The position numbers were made by a program, and so were the translations under genes. A DNA stretch of 64,000 bases from Phyto melanocephala (taxonomy: Eukaryota; Arthropoda; Insecta; Diptera; Rhinophoridae): positions 73,676,543 through 73,740,542 of the forward strand of contig OW799234.1 of the NCBI GenBank assembly GCA_941918925.1, in the 5' to 3' direction. Positions 36,841 to 48,909 of this stretch are shown here, in pieces (positions within the stretch are counted from its first letter, which is position 1; the number at the start of each line of letters is the position of its first letter). The notes beneath the pieces were generated by a model. That model saw only the letters and a program-made list of their open reading frames with translations, did no database searches and had not been told where the DNA came from.

Positions 36841-37617
36841 TTTATACCCTTCACACAGTGAAAAAGGGTATATATATGTAGGTTTGTCATTCCGTGTGAA
36901 ATTTCTACAATTTTCATTTCCGACCCCATAAAGTATATATGTATTTTCTGAAAGCTTATGAATAGGGAAGTCGATTAAGCTCTGTCAGTCCGTCAGTCTG
37001 TCCGTCTGACCGTATTTCCGTGTGTATGTTGAAATCAACTTTTTGAGGCCCACCGACATCGCTTGGACCCAGGTGAGGTATTTAAATATCAGAAATATTC
37101 GGAAGTAGATCGGTATTGAAAATCAGTACATTATGTACATCGGTACATAAACAACTGAGAAATGAGCAAAAACCCACGACCACCTCAATTTTTTTTTTCA
37201 CAAAAACAACATTACAACACCAACATATATACATACAAACATGTATACTGGTTAGAGAAAACGTGGCATCGAATCCCAGCTGAGCCAAAAAAAATTGTTT
37301 TTTCTGTTTTATATTTTTTTTTAATTTTTTTTTATTTTCTTTTTTTATTTTTTTTTATTTTTTTTATATATGTTATATATAATTTATTTATTTTTTTTTT
37401 AATTTTTTTTTAAATTTTTTTTTTAATTTTTTTTAAAAATTTTTTTTTATTTTTTTGTTAACATACATACGTAAAATTATAATTTTACAATGGGATGTTT
37501 TTATATATGTATTTTCATATGGGATGAATGGTGATACAAACTACTGTTATTGCTTGACTACACGTTGTGAAGGGTATATAAGATTCGGCATGGCCGAATA
37601 TAGCGCTCTTACTTGTT
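36841..37617 (+). mobile_element. DINE-1/HINE-like Helentron, copy 6 (reaches both ends)
   Basis: Family layout complete: TTTATACCCTTCACACAGTG at the start, tandem GTC(A/T)GTCTGTCC block (36985-37010), GGCTCAGCTG landmark reversed at 37278, T-rich centre, then GATGAATGGTGATAC and the terminal ATTCGGC/GCCGAAT stem-loop ending CTTACTTG. Confidence 0.9.
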
Positions 37618-38039
37618 TTTATATAAATTTGTATTACTATATGAAAGTTCCAAATCTATATAAGTAATAACAGTGTTTCGTAAAGTAGCACACATATTTT
37701 TGCGATCTGATAATATAATACCCTTCATCGATATTTGCCATTTAATTTAGGGCACCATCTTAGATTTTTTTTATTTTCATAGCTAAAACAATAATTCTCA
37801 AGTCCATTAATTTGATCCCCTCTTTTGATATTGATATTGGCTCTTTCGGTTGTATAGAAACAGATTAATATCTATTTTTGTTTGTAAATTTTAGGAAAAC
37901 CACCGAAGCAGTGCTTATGTTTCAGCTAGTTTTAGGCCGATTTGTTAGTTTTTCTTAGAAATAATTTTTGAGATTACGACTTATGATTTGGTATATCAAG
38001 CGTGTTTAAAAATTATTTTAAATTATTTTGAATAATTTT

Positions 38040-38440
38040 TTCCTATAACTTCGACGATTAGAGACCAATTTGTCCAAAATTTTTCATGAGTATCTCCACA
38101 GGCATACAAAATCTATAAATAGTAATAAACATGTCTATAAATTATCCTAGGGCTGGATGTAGTCGTTTTTATTTGCTCATATCTTAGAAAGTTATGAGGC
38201 GATTATGCTGATTTTCAATACCGATTTGTTTACAAATATTTCTGATATTTTGATACCTTACACGAGTCTTGGAAATGTCGGTGGACTTCGAAAAGTTGAT
38301 TTCAATATACACACGGACAGACGGATTATTCTTGATAGACTCTCCTGTTCATAAACTTTGAGAAAATATATACTTTATTGAGTAGCAAATAAATATTGTA
38401 AAAATTTCACACAGACTGACAAACCTATGTACGACTACGA
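38040..38440 (-). mobile_element. Degenerate HINE relic, reverse orientation
   Basis: On the minus strand it keeps AGGTTTGTCAGTCTGTGTG, the AAAGTATATATTTTCTCAAAG block, a GTCTGTCCGTG remnant and GTTGAAATCAAC variants. It lacks the 3' end and differs greatly from the fresh copies. Confidence 0.6.
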
Positions 38441-39236
38441 CTATTTAAAAAAAATGTAACAAAAGTGCTGAACATTTTAGCGACGTCAGACCCACATGTG
38501 CTATAGGCTTTAGCCTCTTTTCTTGTGCTTGTGCCGATCTTATGTAATTACTTGTTTCGTTTCGCTTTCGTGTAAAGGGTGTAATAAGCTTTTGTGTACC
38601 ATTTCAATTTCAATATCTTTAAAAGTTTCTTCAGCATTTAAGGTGATTTTTGATAGTGTGACTAGAGTCAGTATTGGTCCGTCCATTGTAGATTTCATTA
38701 GAGACAATGGTTACTCTATGAAACATATTTCTTGTGGATCTCGACACCGATGTATCTCATGGCTTTGTTAGCATTAATGCGTTTTTGATAAATAGATTTT
38801 TTTAATGAGTTTTATAACCATTAGGATCGACCAATTCGAAGTTTTAAAAGCACTACAAAACCTATTTCTATAATGAAATTATAGACCCACACATACCGGC
38901 TAATTCTTTAGTGCGGTTTTTACTTAAGTTATTTCTTTTATACAAAATAATTGTTCTTTGAATTTATAAAAACTTATTTAACTAATTAATTTTATATGGA
39001 AAAATTAAAAGTGCTGTGAGAACATTGCAGGGAACTATTTATGATTTAACTTTAATTAAAGTATATTTTATTCCTCTATATAATCTTGTATTCCAGCCAA
39101 GACTAAAGATTTAAAGATTTCCAAATTTTAACAGTGATTTTTTAAATTGCAACTATTTGCCCTTCTCTAACAATTTCAAACTCGACTTTGATCAGAAGTC
39201 CTAATTTGAGAAAGTTTAGATTCATTAATTTAAAAA
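38441..39236. other. Intergenic, no gene seen
   Basis: The 82-codon frame at 38523-38771 has no motif I recognise. No repeat ends are visible. Confidence 0.4.
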
Positions 39237-40420
39237 TACAAAAAGTACCATTGAAATGAAAAATGTACCTTTTATGTCCCAAATATTATTTTCAATATAA
39301 ACTTGGATCAACAGTCCACAATTTTATAATTCTAGATTTATATACTACAAAAAGTACAATTTATTCTTATTCTTATTCTTATTTCTTTTCGATGTCCCAT
39401 ACACAAGACTTTAAGTCTTATATTGCAGTATGGAACTGAGCATATGCAAATAATGACAAAATAGGTGTAATTTTTAACATAAATTGTAAGTAATATTAAA
39501 TAAAAAATTAAGAAAAGCAAAATATAGAAATTAACCAAATTTAATAACAAAGTGTTAATAAAATTTAATAAAATAAGATAAAATTTAATAAAATAAGATT
39601 TAATAAAATAAGATAAGATAAAATAAATTAAGACGAAAAAAGTACCTTTCGGTCGCTAATATTTTTTTCACTATAAATTCGACAAGAAAATAATTCTTTA
39701 ATAAATTCGAATTAATAGTTTTTATTTTAAAAATTATAGATTCCTAATACGGGGGTTACACAATCAAGTTTTGTGAATCAAGTTTCAATACACTTACACT
39801 TTTTTACTAATACACTCATACTTTTAGAACTTGATGCGTACTTGCTTTTGAAATTCCCTTTCCATCGAATGTTTCAATTTACAGTCAAGAAAACAGCTGA
39901 GTGCAATTGTTGTGACGAATTTTTGGTTTTTTTTTTGACAAAGTCATTTTGAATAATAAAATTGCTTTAAAATTGCGTGCAGCCTACGTCACAGCAATCA
40001 ATTTAAATTAATTTTGACAAGTAGTATGTGTGAAAAACTTGACAGAAAAACTTGAACGTGTGGATGCAAAGTAAACTAGAAAAATAAAAAAAGTACCACG
40101 AAAATGTTAAAAGTATGTTAAGGTCGCCGATATCATTTTCAATAAAAACTTTTTTCAGTGATCCCCAACTTTACAATTATAAATTCATTAAACAAAATTA
40201 TTATCATATAATTTTTCTATTAATAGTCATATATCACTTTCAACCTCAACTTGGATCAATGGTCCCTTATTTCACAATTATAGGCTCATAAACTTTGAAA
40301 ATTCAAAAAGTACCAAAACAACTATTTAATATTAAATTGAATTCAAATTTAGAAAATACAAAAAAGTAATCTACGAATTTACAAAAGTACTTTGTGGGCC
40401 CATATATAAATGGACAAATA
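39237..40420. repeat. Dispersed AAAAAGTACC repeat block
   Basis: The sequence is made of degenerate copies of a unit near 120 bp containing AAAAAGTACC, then a TGTCCC/GGTCGCC(C/T)AATAT block, then TTTTCAATATAAACTTGGATCA and a TTTACAATT block. The same units form the interior of the hAT element at 50092-51906 (50390-50990). Short runs of TAATAAAATAAGA lie at 39560-39630. Confidence 0.6.
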
Positions 40421-41354
40421 AAAAATTTTAAATGTTTAAGTATTAAATTAAAAAAAATATATATTTTAATTATTAGTTTTAAGGTTAATAAATCATATGT
40501 CCCCATTTCTACTCTGTTGTTAATGTGTTTCAGGTTTTAATAAACTACATAATTTTTTATGTCTTAAGAAGCCAGATCGCTTTGGTGATTTTTTGAAATA
40601 TCAAAAAATGTTTGATATTTGCCATTTTATGGCCTGGGCCTTTCAGCTTATTTTTTGAGAAAATGGTTATCTGCATCTGTTTTAGTTAAGCAGATTTAAA
40701 GTTGCCAACCCCATTTTATTGGAACCATTTATCAAAAGAGGAAACTACTATTAAAATTTACTTTTTTTAAATCCAGACATATAGGACGAACTCAACTCAG
40801 AAATTGATTTCAGGACAATTAGTTTACTTTATGGTGGATATGAAAGTGTAAGGGTTACAACTTAAGCCTAAAAAGCCTAATATCCTTCTCACCCATAGCA
40901 GCGCTCTAGGGTATAAAATGGTTTTGATGAATTTTTTTAAATCTAGAACAACTTTTCTATTAATAAATTACAATTTGTATCCACTGTTCTGCAAATATAA
41001 TTGTAGCGACATTGAAACATTTTAATAGTTATCGTCATAGTTGTTCTTGCTTGCAGCAGCAGCAGCAGCAACAGGAACATGTAATATTAGATGTCATTAG
41101 GAAAAAACTTAAGTAGAAAATAACAATTGTTATATCTCTACTTACAACATCCTTTCTTTTTCGAACAACAACATAAACTAAGTTCAACAACAGTAATGGA
41201 AAACAACAACAAAAAATACAATAAAACATGAACAACAACAATGCTAACAATCTGAACTTTTTCTAAGGTAACAGTAATAAAAGATTGCAATTGTCTAACA
41301 CTGACAACAATAAAAAAAAAACAACAACATCCATTTACCACATCACATAAACTC
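40421..41354. other. Non-coding; CAG/CAA-rich stretch at its end
   Basis: The first part is AT-rich without features. From about 41050 the sequence is rich in CAG and CAA triplets (for example 41056-41075 and 41165-41240), a pattern common in 5' untranslated regions of fly genes. The adjoining candidate exon makes this a possible 5' UTR, by inference. Confidence 0.4.
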
Positions 41355-41462
41355 ATGGCTGAACAAGAAAGTGCAGGAATAAATTTTAAGATGGCAACAA
41401 AAACTGTTACTGAAGGTGAATTTAAACATTTAAATGTTGATGACATCAACGCCTATAAAGAT
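41355..41462 (+). CDS. Candidate orphan first coding exon (36 residues)
   Basis: An ATG opens a 36-codon frame of balanced, charged composition (starting M-A-E-Q-E-S-A-G-I-N-F-K and ending V-D-D-I-N-A-Y-K-D). It runs directly into GTATGT, a good splice donor, in phase 0. Upstream is CAG/CAA-rich sequence that looks like a fly 5' UTR. Unlike the many low-complexity frames of the window it has ordinary protein composition. I do not recognise the protein. No matching downstream exon is visible, so the gene would need a very long intron, or the frame is chance. Confidence 0.45.
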
Positions 41463-41730
41463 GTATGTTTTGCGAATTATACTTATACTCCCACTAACAC
41501 TTATACATATGTATACTACGACATACAAACATACATATAACATGCAGAATAACATCTACAGAGCATGGTATATATTTATAAAACTTTTTGAATAACTCAT
41601 GTTCAAAAATTCTTATTCAGTCAAGTGAACAAAATTACACAATTGTACAAAATGTTCAGTTTCTTGCCGAACTGCTTACTAACTCTGAAACTACTGAAGT
41701 CAACTGAATAAAATTTTAACACATTTATTT

Positions 41731-42977
41731 TTTTATACCCTTCACACAGTGAAAAAGGGTATGTATGTATAGGTTTGTCATTCCGTGTGAAATTTCTACA
41801 ATTTTCATTTTCGACCCCTTATGAATAGGGGAGTCGATTAAGCTCTGTCAGTCTGACCGTCTGTGTATGTTGAAATCAACTTTTTGAAACGCCCCGACAT
41901 CGCCTAGACCCGGCTGAGGTATTAAAATATCAGAAGTATTCGGGAGTAGATCGGTATTGAAAACCAGAAACATCGGTACATAAACAACTGAGATATAAGC
42001 TAAAAATCGACCACCTCGTTTTTATCACAAATACAACATACTGTTACAGATTTATTTTAAAATAGCTTAATTTACATTATAATTTATTTTAGTTGTAGTA
42101 GTTTAAGTTACTGTAGTTTTATTTGTATTAGTTTATTTCGCTGGTTGTTCTAACATGATGTGAGTTATTATGTGCAGAATACTTTTAGGCACTTTTATTA
42201 TTCCTGCATATTACTTAACGTCTTAATTTAAATATAACGGTTTTCAAATGTACTAGTGTGTACATACGAGAACTTTGTCAAATGTTACCGAACACTACTA
42301 TGTTACTATAAATAGCCGAACAACACAGCTAGCATGATCAGTATAACAATAGAGCTTGTAAACCGCGTATCAAAGTGAGTTTGATAATAAAAGTGTATAA
42401 CGATAAGTGAAATAAGTAAAGTGCCATAAAACAATATCTGAGTGTGTATAAGTAAATAAAGTGCTCTTACGCTTATAACTAATTTCAACTGTTTTTGATT
42501 GCAAGAAAAGAACTCAAGGTGTATTTAAAGGAAATAAGCCAACGTTTATAAAAGGTATAAACGTAACAATACATACAAACGTGGTATACCGGTTAGAGTA
42601 AACGTGCATCAAATTCCAGCTGAGCCAAAAAAAAATTTTTTTTTAATTTTTTTTTATTGTTTTTATTTTTATTTTTTTTTATTTTTATATATTATTTATA
42701 TTTTTTTATTTTTTTTTTATTTTTATATATTATTTATATTTTTATTATTTTTTTTTGTTTTTTTTTAACTTTTTTTTTATTATTATTTTTTTTTTTTTTT
42801 GATACATACATACGTAAACGCAATTTATAATTTTACAATGTGATGTTTTTATATATGTATGTTTTTTATACGTATGTATGTACTTTATATGAAATGAATG
42901 GCGATACAAACTATTGTTATTGCATGACTACACGTTGTGAAGGGTGTACAAGATTCGGCATAGCACTCTTACTTGTT
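41731..42977 (+). mobile_element. HINE-like Helentron, copy 7, split by a solo LTR
   Basis: The left part (41731-42041) carries the 5' hairpin and first block. The right part (42569-42977) resumes inside the ACATACATACAAACG stretch and ends TCTTACTTG. The terminal stem-loop is partly deleted (GATTCGGCA then TAGCACTC). An LTR of 527 bp lies between. Confidence 0.85.
42042..42568 (+). mobile_element. Solo LTR
   Basis: It starts TGTTAC and ends GTAACA, and is flanked by the 4-bp duplication ATAC (42038-42041 and 42569-42572). Removing it restores the HINE sequence. It contains a TATA-like CTATAAATAG (about 42306), a likely start region after it and AATAAAG signals (near 42456). No internal retrotransposon sequence is present, so recombination between LTRs left one. 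The 4-bp duplication fits Ty3/gypsy or BEL-type insertion; which one is open. Confidence 0.85.
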
Positions 42978-42989
42978 TATTTAACATAT

Positions 42990-43365
42990 TGTCTGCAGAT
43001 GCTACATGTTTTACTAACCAATGCCTGCGTAATATACTTAAGATCTGGTGGCCCTGAGAAATTTTAAATGAAAATCTCCTTCAACTCACAAGGCAAGAAG
43101 ACATCAACACCCAAATTAGAAGGCGCTAATATAACTGGCTGGGACACACGCTTAGGAAGCTCTATGATGAATTCTATTACACAGCATGAGAGTGAAGTTC
43201 ACCAAACTACCAAAGGCGAGAATGACCTCGAAACACTTGGCTAAGGACTATCTTGAATAAAACCGGCAAAGCTTTTAACGAACTCAGATACTTTGCTTCA
43301 GACCGAAACAATTGAAGACTCTTTATGAATAGCCTATGTTCCTGATGGAATACGGCAAAATTATA
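42990..43365 (+). pseudogene. Non-LTR reverse transcriptase, C-terminal relic
   Basis: The translation in one frame shows Q-C-L-R-N-I-L-K-I-W-W-P, then L-T-R-Q-E-D-I-N-T-Q-I-R-R-R and N-W-L-G-H-T-L-R-K, then a tail ending R-L-F-M-N-S-L-C-S. These are signatures of the end of the reverse transcriptase ORF of LINE-type elements. There are several stops. A mariner/Tc1 element begins at its right edge. The clade cannot be set from this tail. Confidence 0.75.
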
Positions 43366-43918
43366 AAGGGTCCGCCATCTAACGTTTTTTTTTCATCTAC
43401 TGCTTATTTCGTGAATGGTAACAGTTAGCTAATGTTTGATTTGACAGGTAATTAGTTTTATCCTTCCGCTGAACGAATATGGTTGTGTATACGCTTGAAC
43501 AACGCTGGGAAATATTGCGACATCACTTTGGCCGATTTTGCCAAAAAAAACATAATCTTTTCAGATGAAGCTCATTTTGATATTGGCGGGTATGTAAACA
43601 AGCAAAATTGTTGCATTTGAGGCACAGAAAACCCGCAGGCATACATCAAAAAGCCGATACACCCAAAACGAGTCACTGTTTGGTGCGGATTTTGGTCCAG
43701 AGGCATAATTGGGCCATTTTTCTTCGAAAATGAGCAAGGAGTGGCCGTAGTCAATGGCGATCATTATCGGGCCATGTTGAACGAATTTTTGTTCACAAAA
43801 ATTGAAGAGGAGGTTAATCGTAATATTTGGTTTCAACAGGACGGCGCTACGTGCCACACAGCTGAATCTACACTTTTTCTATAGCATTTTCAAAAAAAAA
43901 ATTAATTGGCGGACCCTT
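43366..43918 (+). mobile_element. Tc1/mariner element, internally deleted
   Basis: Perfect 12-bp inverted repeats, AAGGGTCCGCCA and its complement, are flanked by TA on both sides (43364-43365 and 43919-43920). At 553 bp it is well short of the usual 1.3 kb or more and contains coding fragments only. The frame on the opposite strand at 43561-43857 is a shadow. Confidence 0.9.
43478..43880 (+). pseudogene. Tc1/mariner transposase remnant
   Basis: The N-terminal scrap V-V-Y-T-L-E-Q-R-W-E-I is joined by a deletion to the catalytic region F-S-D-E-A-H-F. This is followed by an internal stop, V-T-V-W-C-G-F-W-S-R-G-I-I-G and Q-Q-D-G-A-T-C-H-T-A, with the first two catalytic aspartates visible. The third acidic residue and the C-terminus are deleted, so the copy is inactive. 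Confidence 0.85.
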
Positions 43919-44212
43919 TACATGACCTTTTAATGAATTCTTTTGTACGAAAACAGACTTTATCTTACAAATTTACCAACTTTAAAAAGTCAACGTTTAA
44001 ATATGATTTTTTCATTTCTGCCTAATCTAATTCAAGGAAATGTTGATTCTGAATTCCTACTAAGTTAATAAGTTTTTAGTGACCCAACCAGACCAACTTG
44101 AAACTTTCGTCATCTCGGTTTAAAATACTATAGATCCAACTTTAACAAATATTAACACCTTATTGGCTTAAATGAGTATAAATATATTGTAAATAAATAA
44201 CTTTATTTTATA
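43919..44212. other. Spacer, no gene seen
   Basis: AT-rich sequence between two elements, without recognised content. Confidence 0.4.
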
Positions 44213-44710
44213 CTAGCTAATACCCGGTGTGCTTCGCCACCCCAAATTTTAATATTTAATTCATATGGCAGGTGCCCACTATTGTTAATGCACCCATTTT
44301 TTCCATAAATGTTTATTTGAATATCAAAGTTGCTTTTGCAAAATTTTAGTACTCTAATCGATATCGTTTTCCAGATATACGAATTTTAGTATTTAATTCA
44401 TGTGGCCACGCCTACTATTGCAAGTACGCCCATTTTTTACCCAAATATTTGTGAAGATGTCAAAGTTTACCGTACTTAATTTGAAGACCCTAGCTGCATT
44501 AACTTTCGTGATATATAATATTTAATACTTATTCTTTAATAGGGCGTGGCACCCCACCCACTTACAATTTCAAACCAAAGTATAGCCTATAGTTCCTTCC
44601 AGACATACAGAAAGATTCTGTGAAAATTTGAAGGAAATCGGTCCAGCCATTTAACCGTCTATAAAGCACAAACAAACATACAAACACACATTGATTTTTA
44701 TATATATAGA
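44213..44710 (-). mobile_element. Helitron of a second subfamily
   Basis: On the minus strand it reads TCTATATATATAAAAATC ... CTAG and sits between A (44212) and T (44711). Its terminal GC-rich block, GGGGTGGCGAAGCACACCGG, differs in sequence from that of the other Helitrons here but has the same form. Degenerate internal units with GGCCACGCC/GGCGTGGC cores are present. Confidence 0.8.
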
Positions 44711-44821
44711 TTTAGATCATTGCATTGTGAGAAATATTATTCTATGTTTAAGCCCTTACTTGTTTGATATTTAACTTTAGTCTGTAAGGACATGTAATCT
44801 ATAGACAAAATAAATATATAT

Positions 44822-45228
44822 CGTCGGCTTAATGTGCAAACCTGCTAACTCCCTTTCAGAAAATTTTACGGGAGAGACAAAACACTTCTTAAATATATTT
44901 CACATTTGTAGCTTGAGAGGAAAACTAAAAATATAGTTGCTTTATTTTATGGTATTCTTCATGTATGACTACAATCTACAAAAATAAAAGCACAACAACA
45001 AAAAAACAAATTGCAGTTAGTAAAAAAACACTGAACTAATCATATACTGGATTTAGCAGTTTTTCTTAAAAAAATTTTTCTGTGAGAGGACTTAACAGTT
45101 TTTCTTATACACTTCAAGACTTCAATTGAAGAAAAACAACATGCTGGTCGACGAGGCGTTTCTTTCTCTACCACATGACATCAAATCCTCAATTTACTTA
45201 AAAAGTGAATTTAGCAGGTTTGCCGACG
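44822..45228. mobile_element. Possible TIR element
   Basis: The left end CGTCGGC with CAAACCTGCTAA shortly after matches the right end read inward (CGTCGGCAAACCTGCTAAA), allowing a small insertion on the left. ATAT lies on both outer sides. The interior repeats TTTAGCAGTTTTTCTTA and TTAACAGTTTTTCTTA. No coding sequence. Confidence 0.45.
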
Positions 45229-46094
45229 ATATGTTAACAACTTTATTGTTTAAAGAAATCATAATTGTGAGTGGATTTGATTAATGTACATTTTTTTACT
45301 TGAACAACGTCTATCTTTGACAACCGTATAAGACAAGGCGCGAAATGGAATGACTATTAGTTTAAATTTGAAAAAAAAAATTGTTTTTAGATATCGTCGT
45401 TGTAAGAGATTACGTTAGAATATGTTTTATGATTGAGTGTGCAATATTTGTGAAAAGCTATTTAAAAGTAAATTTTTACAAAGTCAAATTTAAAAGTCCA
45501 AATTTAAAAAAAATGTTTAATTAATTCTTATGTACATTTAATGCATTTCAATAATAATTGCATAATATCCTTTGAATCCTAGATATTTTTCCTAATCACA
45601 TACGCTTGCACTTATGTAGATAAAAAGGAACAAAATAATAAATAAAAAACAAAACTTCATTACTGTAAATGTAATGTCACTTAAATACAAATAAAAAGCT
45701 CATAATGGGTAAAAGAAATGGAAATATTATGAGTTTCCTTAAGGCTGTTTGGGTATTTAACCTTGTAGAGGAAAAAAATACAGAAAATACTACTAAATAA
45801 ACGCCGTTTAACTGAATGTACATACAACATACAACGAACACGTCTAAATTTAAGTTGCATTGTTATCATCCTTTTCACCTACATACAACAACAGCAATAA
45901 AAACAACAACAACAGCATTAACTAACACTTAACTTGAGAAATGAAAGGAGATTCTGTGTAATAACAAGACACACGGAGACGGAGACGAGAATTCATCTAG
46001 CTCACATGGGACTGCATGAAACGACATTTAGCGCATTCCAAAAAGAAATAGACTTATAGACTATTTTGTCAATGTCCTGCTTTTGGGTGTATTA
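45229..46094. other. Intergenic, no gene seen
   Basis: AT-rich with CAACAACAA runs near 45885-45920. The frame at 45681-45878 has no motif. Nothing is supported. Confidence 0.4.
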
Positions 46095-46804
46095 TGCTAG
46101 GCGCACAATTGGGACGAACGACGAATTTTTCGTCGCGATATTCGTCATCAAAAATAAAACACATTTGTGTATATGAGAATGTATATAATTTTGGCGTCAG
46201 TCGAAGTTTGCTATACGCGGCGAACTCTGCATTAGATTTATTTCTATTTCTTACGCCGTCGAACGACGAACAAATTGATACAAGGTGACCATTTTTTATT
46301 AAATTTGGGTTTACTTCTCAACTTTTTAAGAAACTAAAGTTAGTTTTTACTTTAATAATTGTTTTATTTTTATTTTTTTAAACATTTAAAATAAGTATAA
46401 AAAAGTTAAGTACAAAAATTTTGTGTTTGTGCAAATATTTAAGTTTATTAAGTGATCTTTTTTTTATATGGTCACACTATTAGCTGTTATACAAAAATAA
46501 AATTTTTATTATTGTTTAATTCAGGTACCCACGACATTCTTTGCAAACGTTTGCTTATACGTAAACAAGTTTTTATTATTACAGAAATTATATTTATTGT
46601 TTTGTTGAGTTTCACAAAAAATTAAATTCTTCGATTATTTTTGTTTTTTCTTTGCACAAACACTAAACAATTTTATCAACTATAAAAGATGTTACTTTTT
46701 CGTCGTTGTTGTGCTTCACACGACGAATTTGCACAACGAATTTTTACCGAAGAGTTCGTCGTGTTGGGCGAAATTCGTCGTTCGTCCCAATTGTGCGCCG
46801 AGCA
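46095..46804. mobile_element. Harbinger-like MITE
   Basis: Inverted repeats over 30 bp begin TGCTAGGCGCACAATTGGGA (left) and TGCTCGGCGCACAATTGGGA (inward from right). A 3-bp TTA flanks each side (46092-46094, 46805-46807), as in PIF/Harbinger insertions. At 710 bp it has no transposase frame. It contains an exact TGGTCACACTA at 46469-46479. A truncated relative is at 53571-53719. Confidence 0.8.
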
Positions 46805-48909
46805 TTAGACGCAATAACTTCCACGTCTATACTATACTGAAATTGGAATACTTAAGGAATTTAAATTTGAAATCCCTTAGGAATTGTATTGAAGGAACTT
46901 GGTTCTTGACCTAGACGAAATACTAACTTGATTTAGATTATGATTTTATTATTTCATTCCTTTAGAGCGCACAACATGCCAATTGGCCTACAAACTTATG
47001 ACCAATTATACCTGTTACTGTTGTGGCACTACGTTCCTTATAGGAACTAAAGGTTCAAATATATATGTTTGCACCTGTCATAAGTTTAGGCAAACCTAAC
47101 CTAACACGGTGTAAATACATCAGCGAGGTTATATTGAAAAGTATACTTCAGCTAAAAATTGTTTATAATAAAATAAGAAAAATTCATTTTTAAATTAATA
47201 TTTTTTTTTTCATAAAAATAGACAAATTTATTATGTATTTAAAAAGAATAAAAAAAAATTTTAAAAAGTTCTTAATCGAATATATTTTCTTTTCTTTTAC
47301 TCTTATATAAATAATTGTTAACCTTTTCATCATTTAAAGGAATAAACAACATTAAAATGCGTCATAATAAAATCTGCAAGTGTATAAGTAATTCAGTATA
47401 TTGTTGCTGTAGTTGTTGCAGCCAACAAAAGCCGGTGATGTCCTTAAGATTTTTATTTTACAACATCCCTTTTATACTTCATACATATAGTTTTTGTATT
47501 ATTCATGCTTAACACCAATACACACACACACAAAAACGTTATTTGCATACACACTCGTGCCTAAGAATGCAATTATGTTTGTGTGTTTGTTCGTTACTCA
47601 AGTACGAACTCAACACCTGCTTCGTACTTAAAGAGAAAAAGAAAAGTTTATTTTTGTGTTGTTTTTGCTGCTGTTGCTATTGTAACATAAGATTATTTAT
47701 CCACCTTGCATTCATACAACAACAATAACTACTACAAAAGCTATTACGGTAAAATTACAGGTATGCTTGTATGTACATACTTACATACGTACACGTACTT
47801 GTGGCTGTAAAAATTATTTTTCTTTCTATTTATTTATTTTATTTTTCTTTTTTTTTTTTTTGTTTTATCTGCTAAACGGGATTTTTAAAAATCAACATTA
47901 CATTCAGAGAATATACGCCCAAACATACAGACATTCGCACATATATATGTACATATTCAAGTATGTATGTACATATGTATATAAGCATAATCACTCATGT
48001 CTGAAATGGAATTGCGTTTGCTAAAATTTTTTTTCTTTTTTAATGCTGCTCTTGTAATTGTCGGTATTTTAGTTTTGTTCGTTGCTATAAAAATGAAAAA
48101 AAAAACTTCTTCAATTAGAACTTTTACCTAACAAGGTGTCTTTTAAATAGAGAGCTCCTTTTTCCCTTTGTTTTCTTAACAAGCATCTAAGCCTTACTAA
48201 CTATTTACCACAAGTTATGTAGTCGCATACATACATATGCATGTATGTGTTGGCTTGTACTTGAATGTTGCACTTAACTCTTTAACATCGTAAAAATTTT
48301 CGACCAGTTTTTTTTTCGTTTGTTCTCAGCTATATATTTTGTAGCTCTCCCTCTCTTTTGGCATTGACAATAAACTTGAGTATTTCATTCCCAATGAGAG
48401 TAAAACGGCATTTAAAAAGGAACATAAAAAAAACTGCTAGAAAATGCTGAATGTTAACATGAAGGAGAACATACGTATTTATGTTTATTTGTAAACATGC
48501 ATACAGATGTAGAGTGTAACTAACGTCTTCTATGTTAATATTTGCAGACAGAATTGGCGAAAAGATTTAAAGAGAGAATAAACATTAATTTATGTTATTG
48601 TTTAAAAGTCTGTAAACACATGGGACTTTTGGTGCTATTACACACTGGGTACATTTAAAAAACATATTGTCTTGATTTTATTTAAAAATACCTCTCTGTG
48701 GTTTCCTTGAAAACCCGTTACTTTGGTTAATAGTTAATGTCTAATTTCGCCTGGGTATAAACATTTTGTAAAAAAACATTCGCTAAATATAATTATTTTT
48801 TTTCCAAAAAATCGAAGTTACTTTTTATTATTTTCAATAAATAAATATGTATGTACATATGTTGACGTTGTTATTTTCAATAACATAAAAAAATTTAATT
48901 TTGAATATA
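46805..48909. other. Gene-poor interval with CTG/TTG-rich tracts
   Basis: Short frames here are low-complexity. TTGCTGTAGTTGTTGCAG (near 47402) and GTTTTTGCTGCTGTTGC (near 47660) are triplet-rich, and TATGTATGTACATA-type repeats lie at 47760-47990 and 48230-48250. No exon with splice sites is convincing. This could be intron of a long gene. Confidence 0.35.

Noticed and set aside
43561..43857. 98-codon minus-strand frame
   Set aside because: Shadow of the plus-strand transposase, where catalytic motifs are readable.
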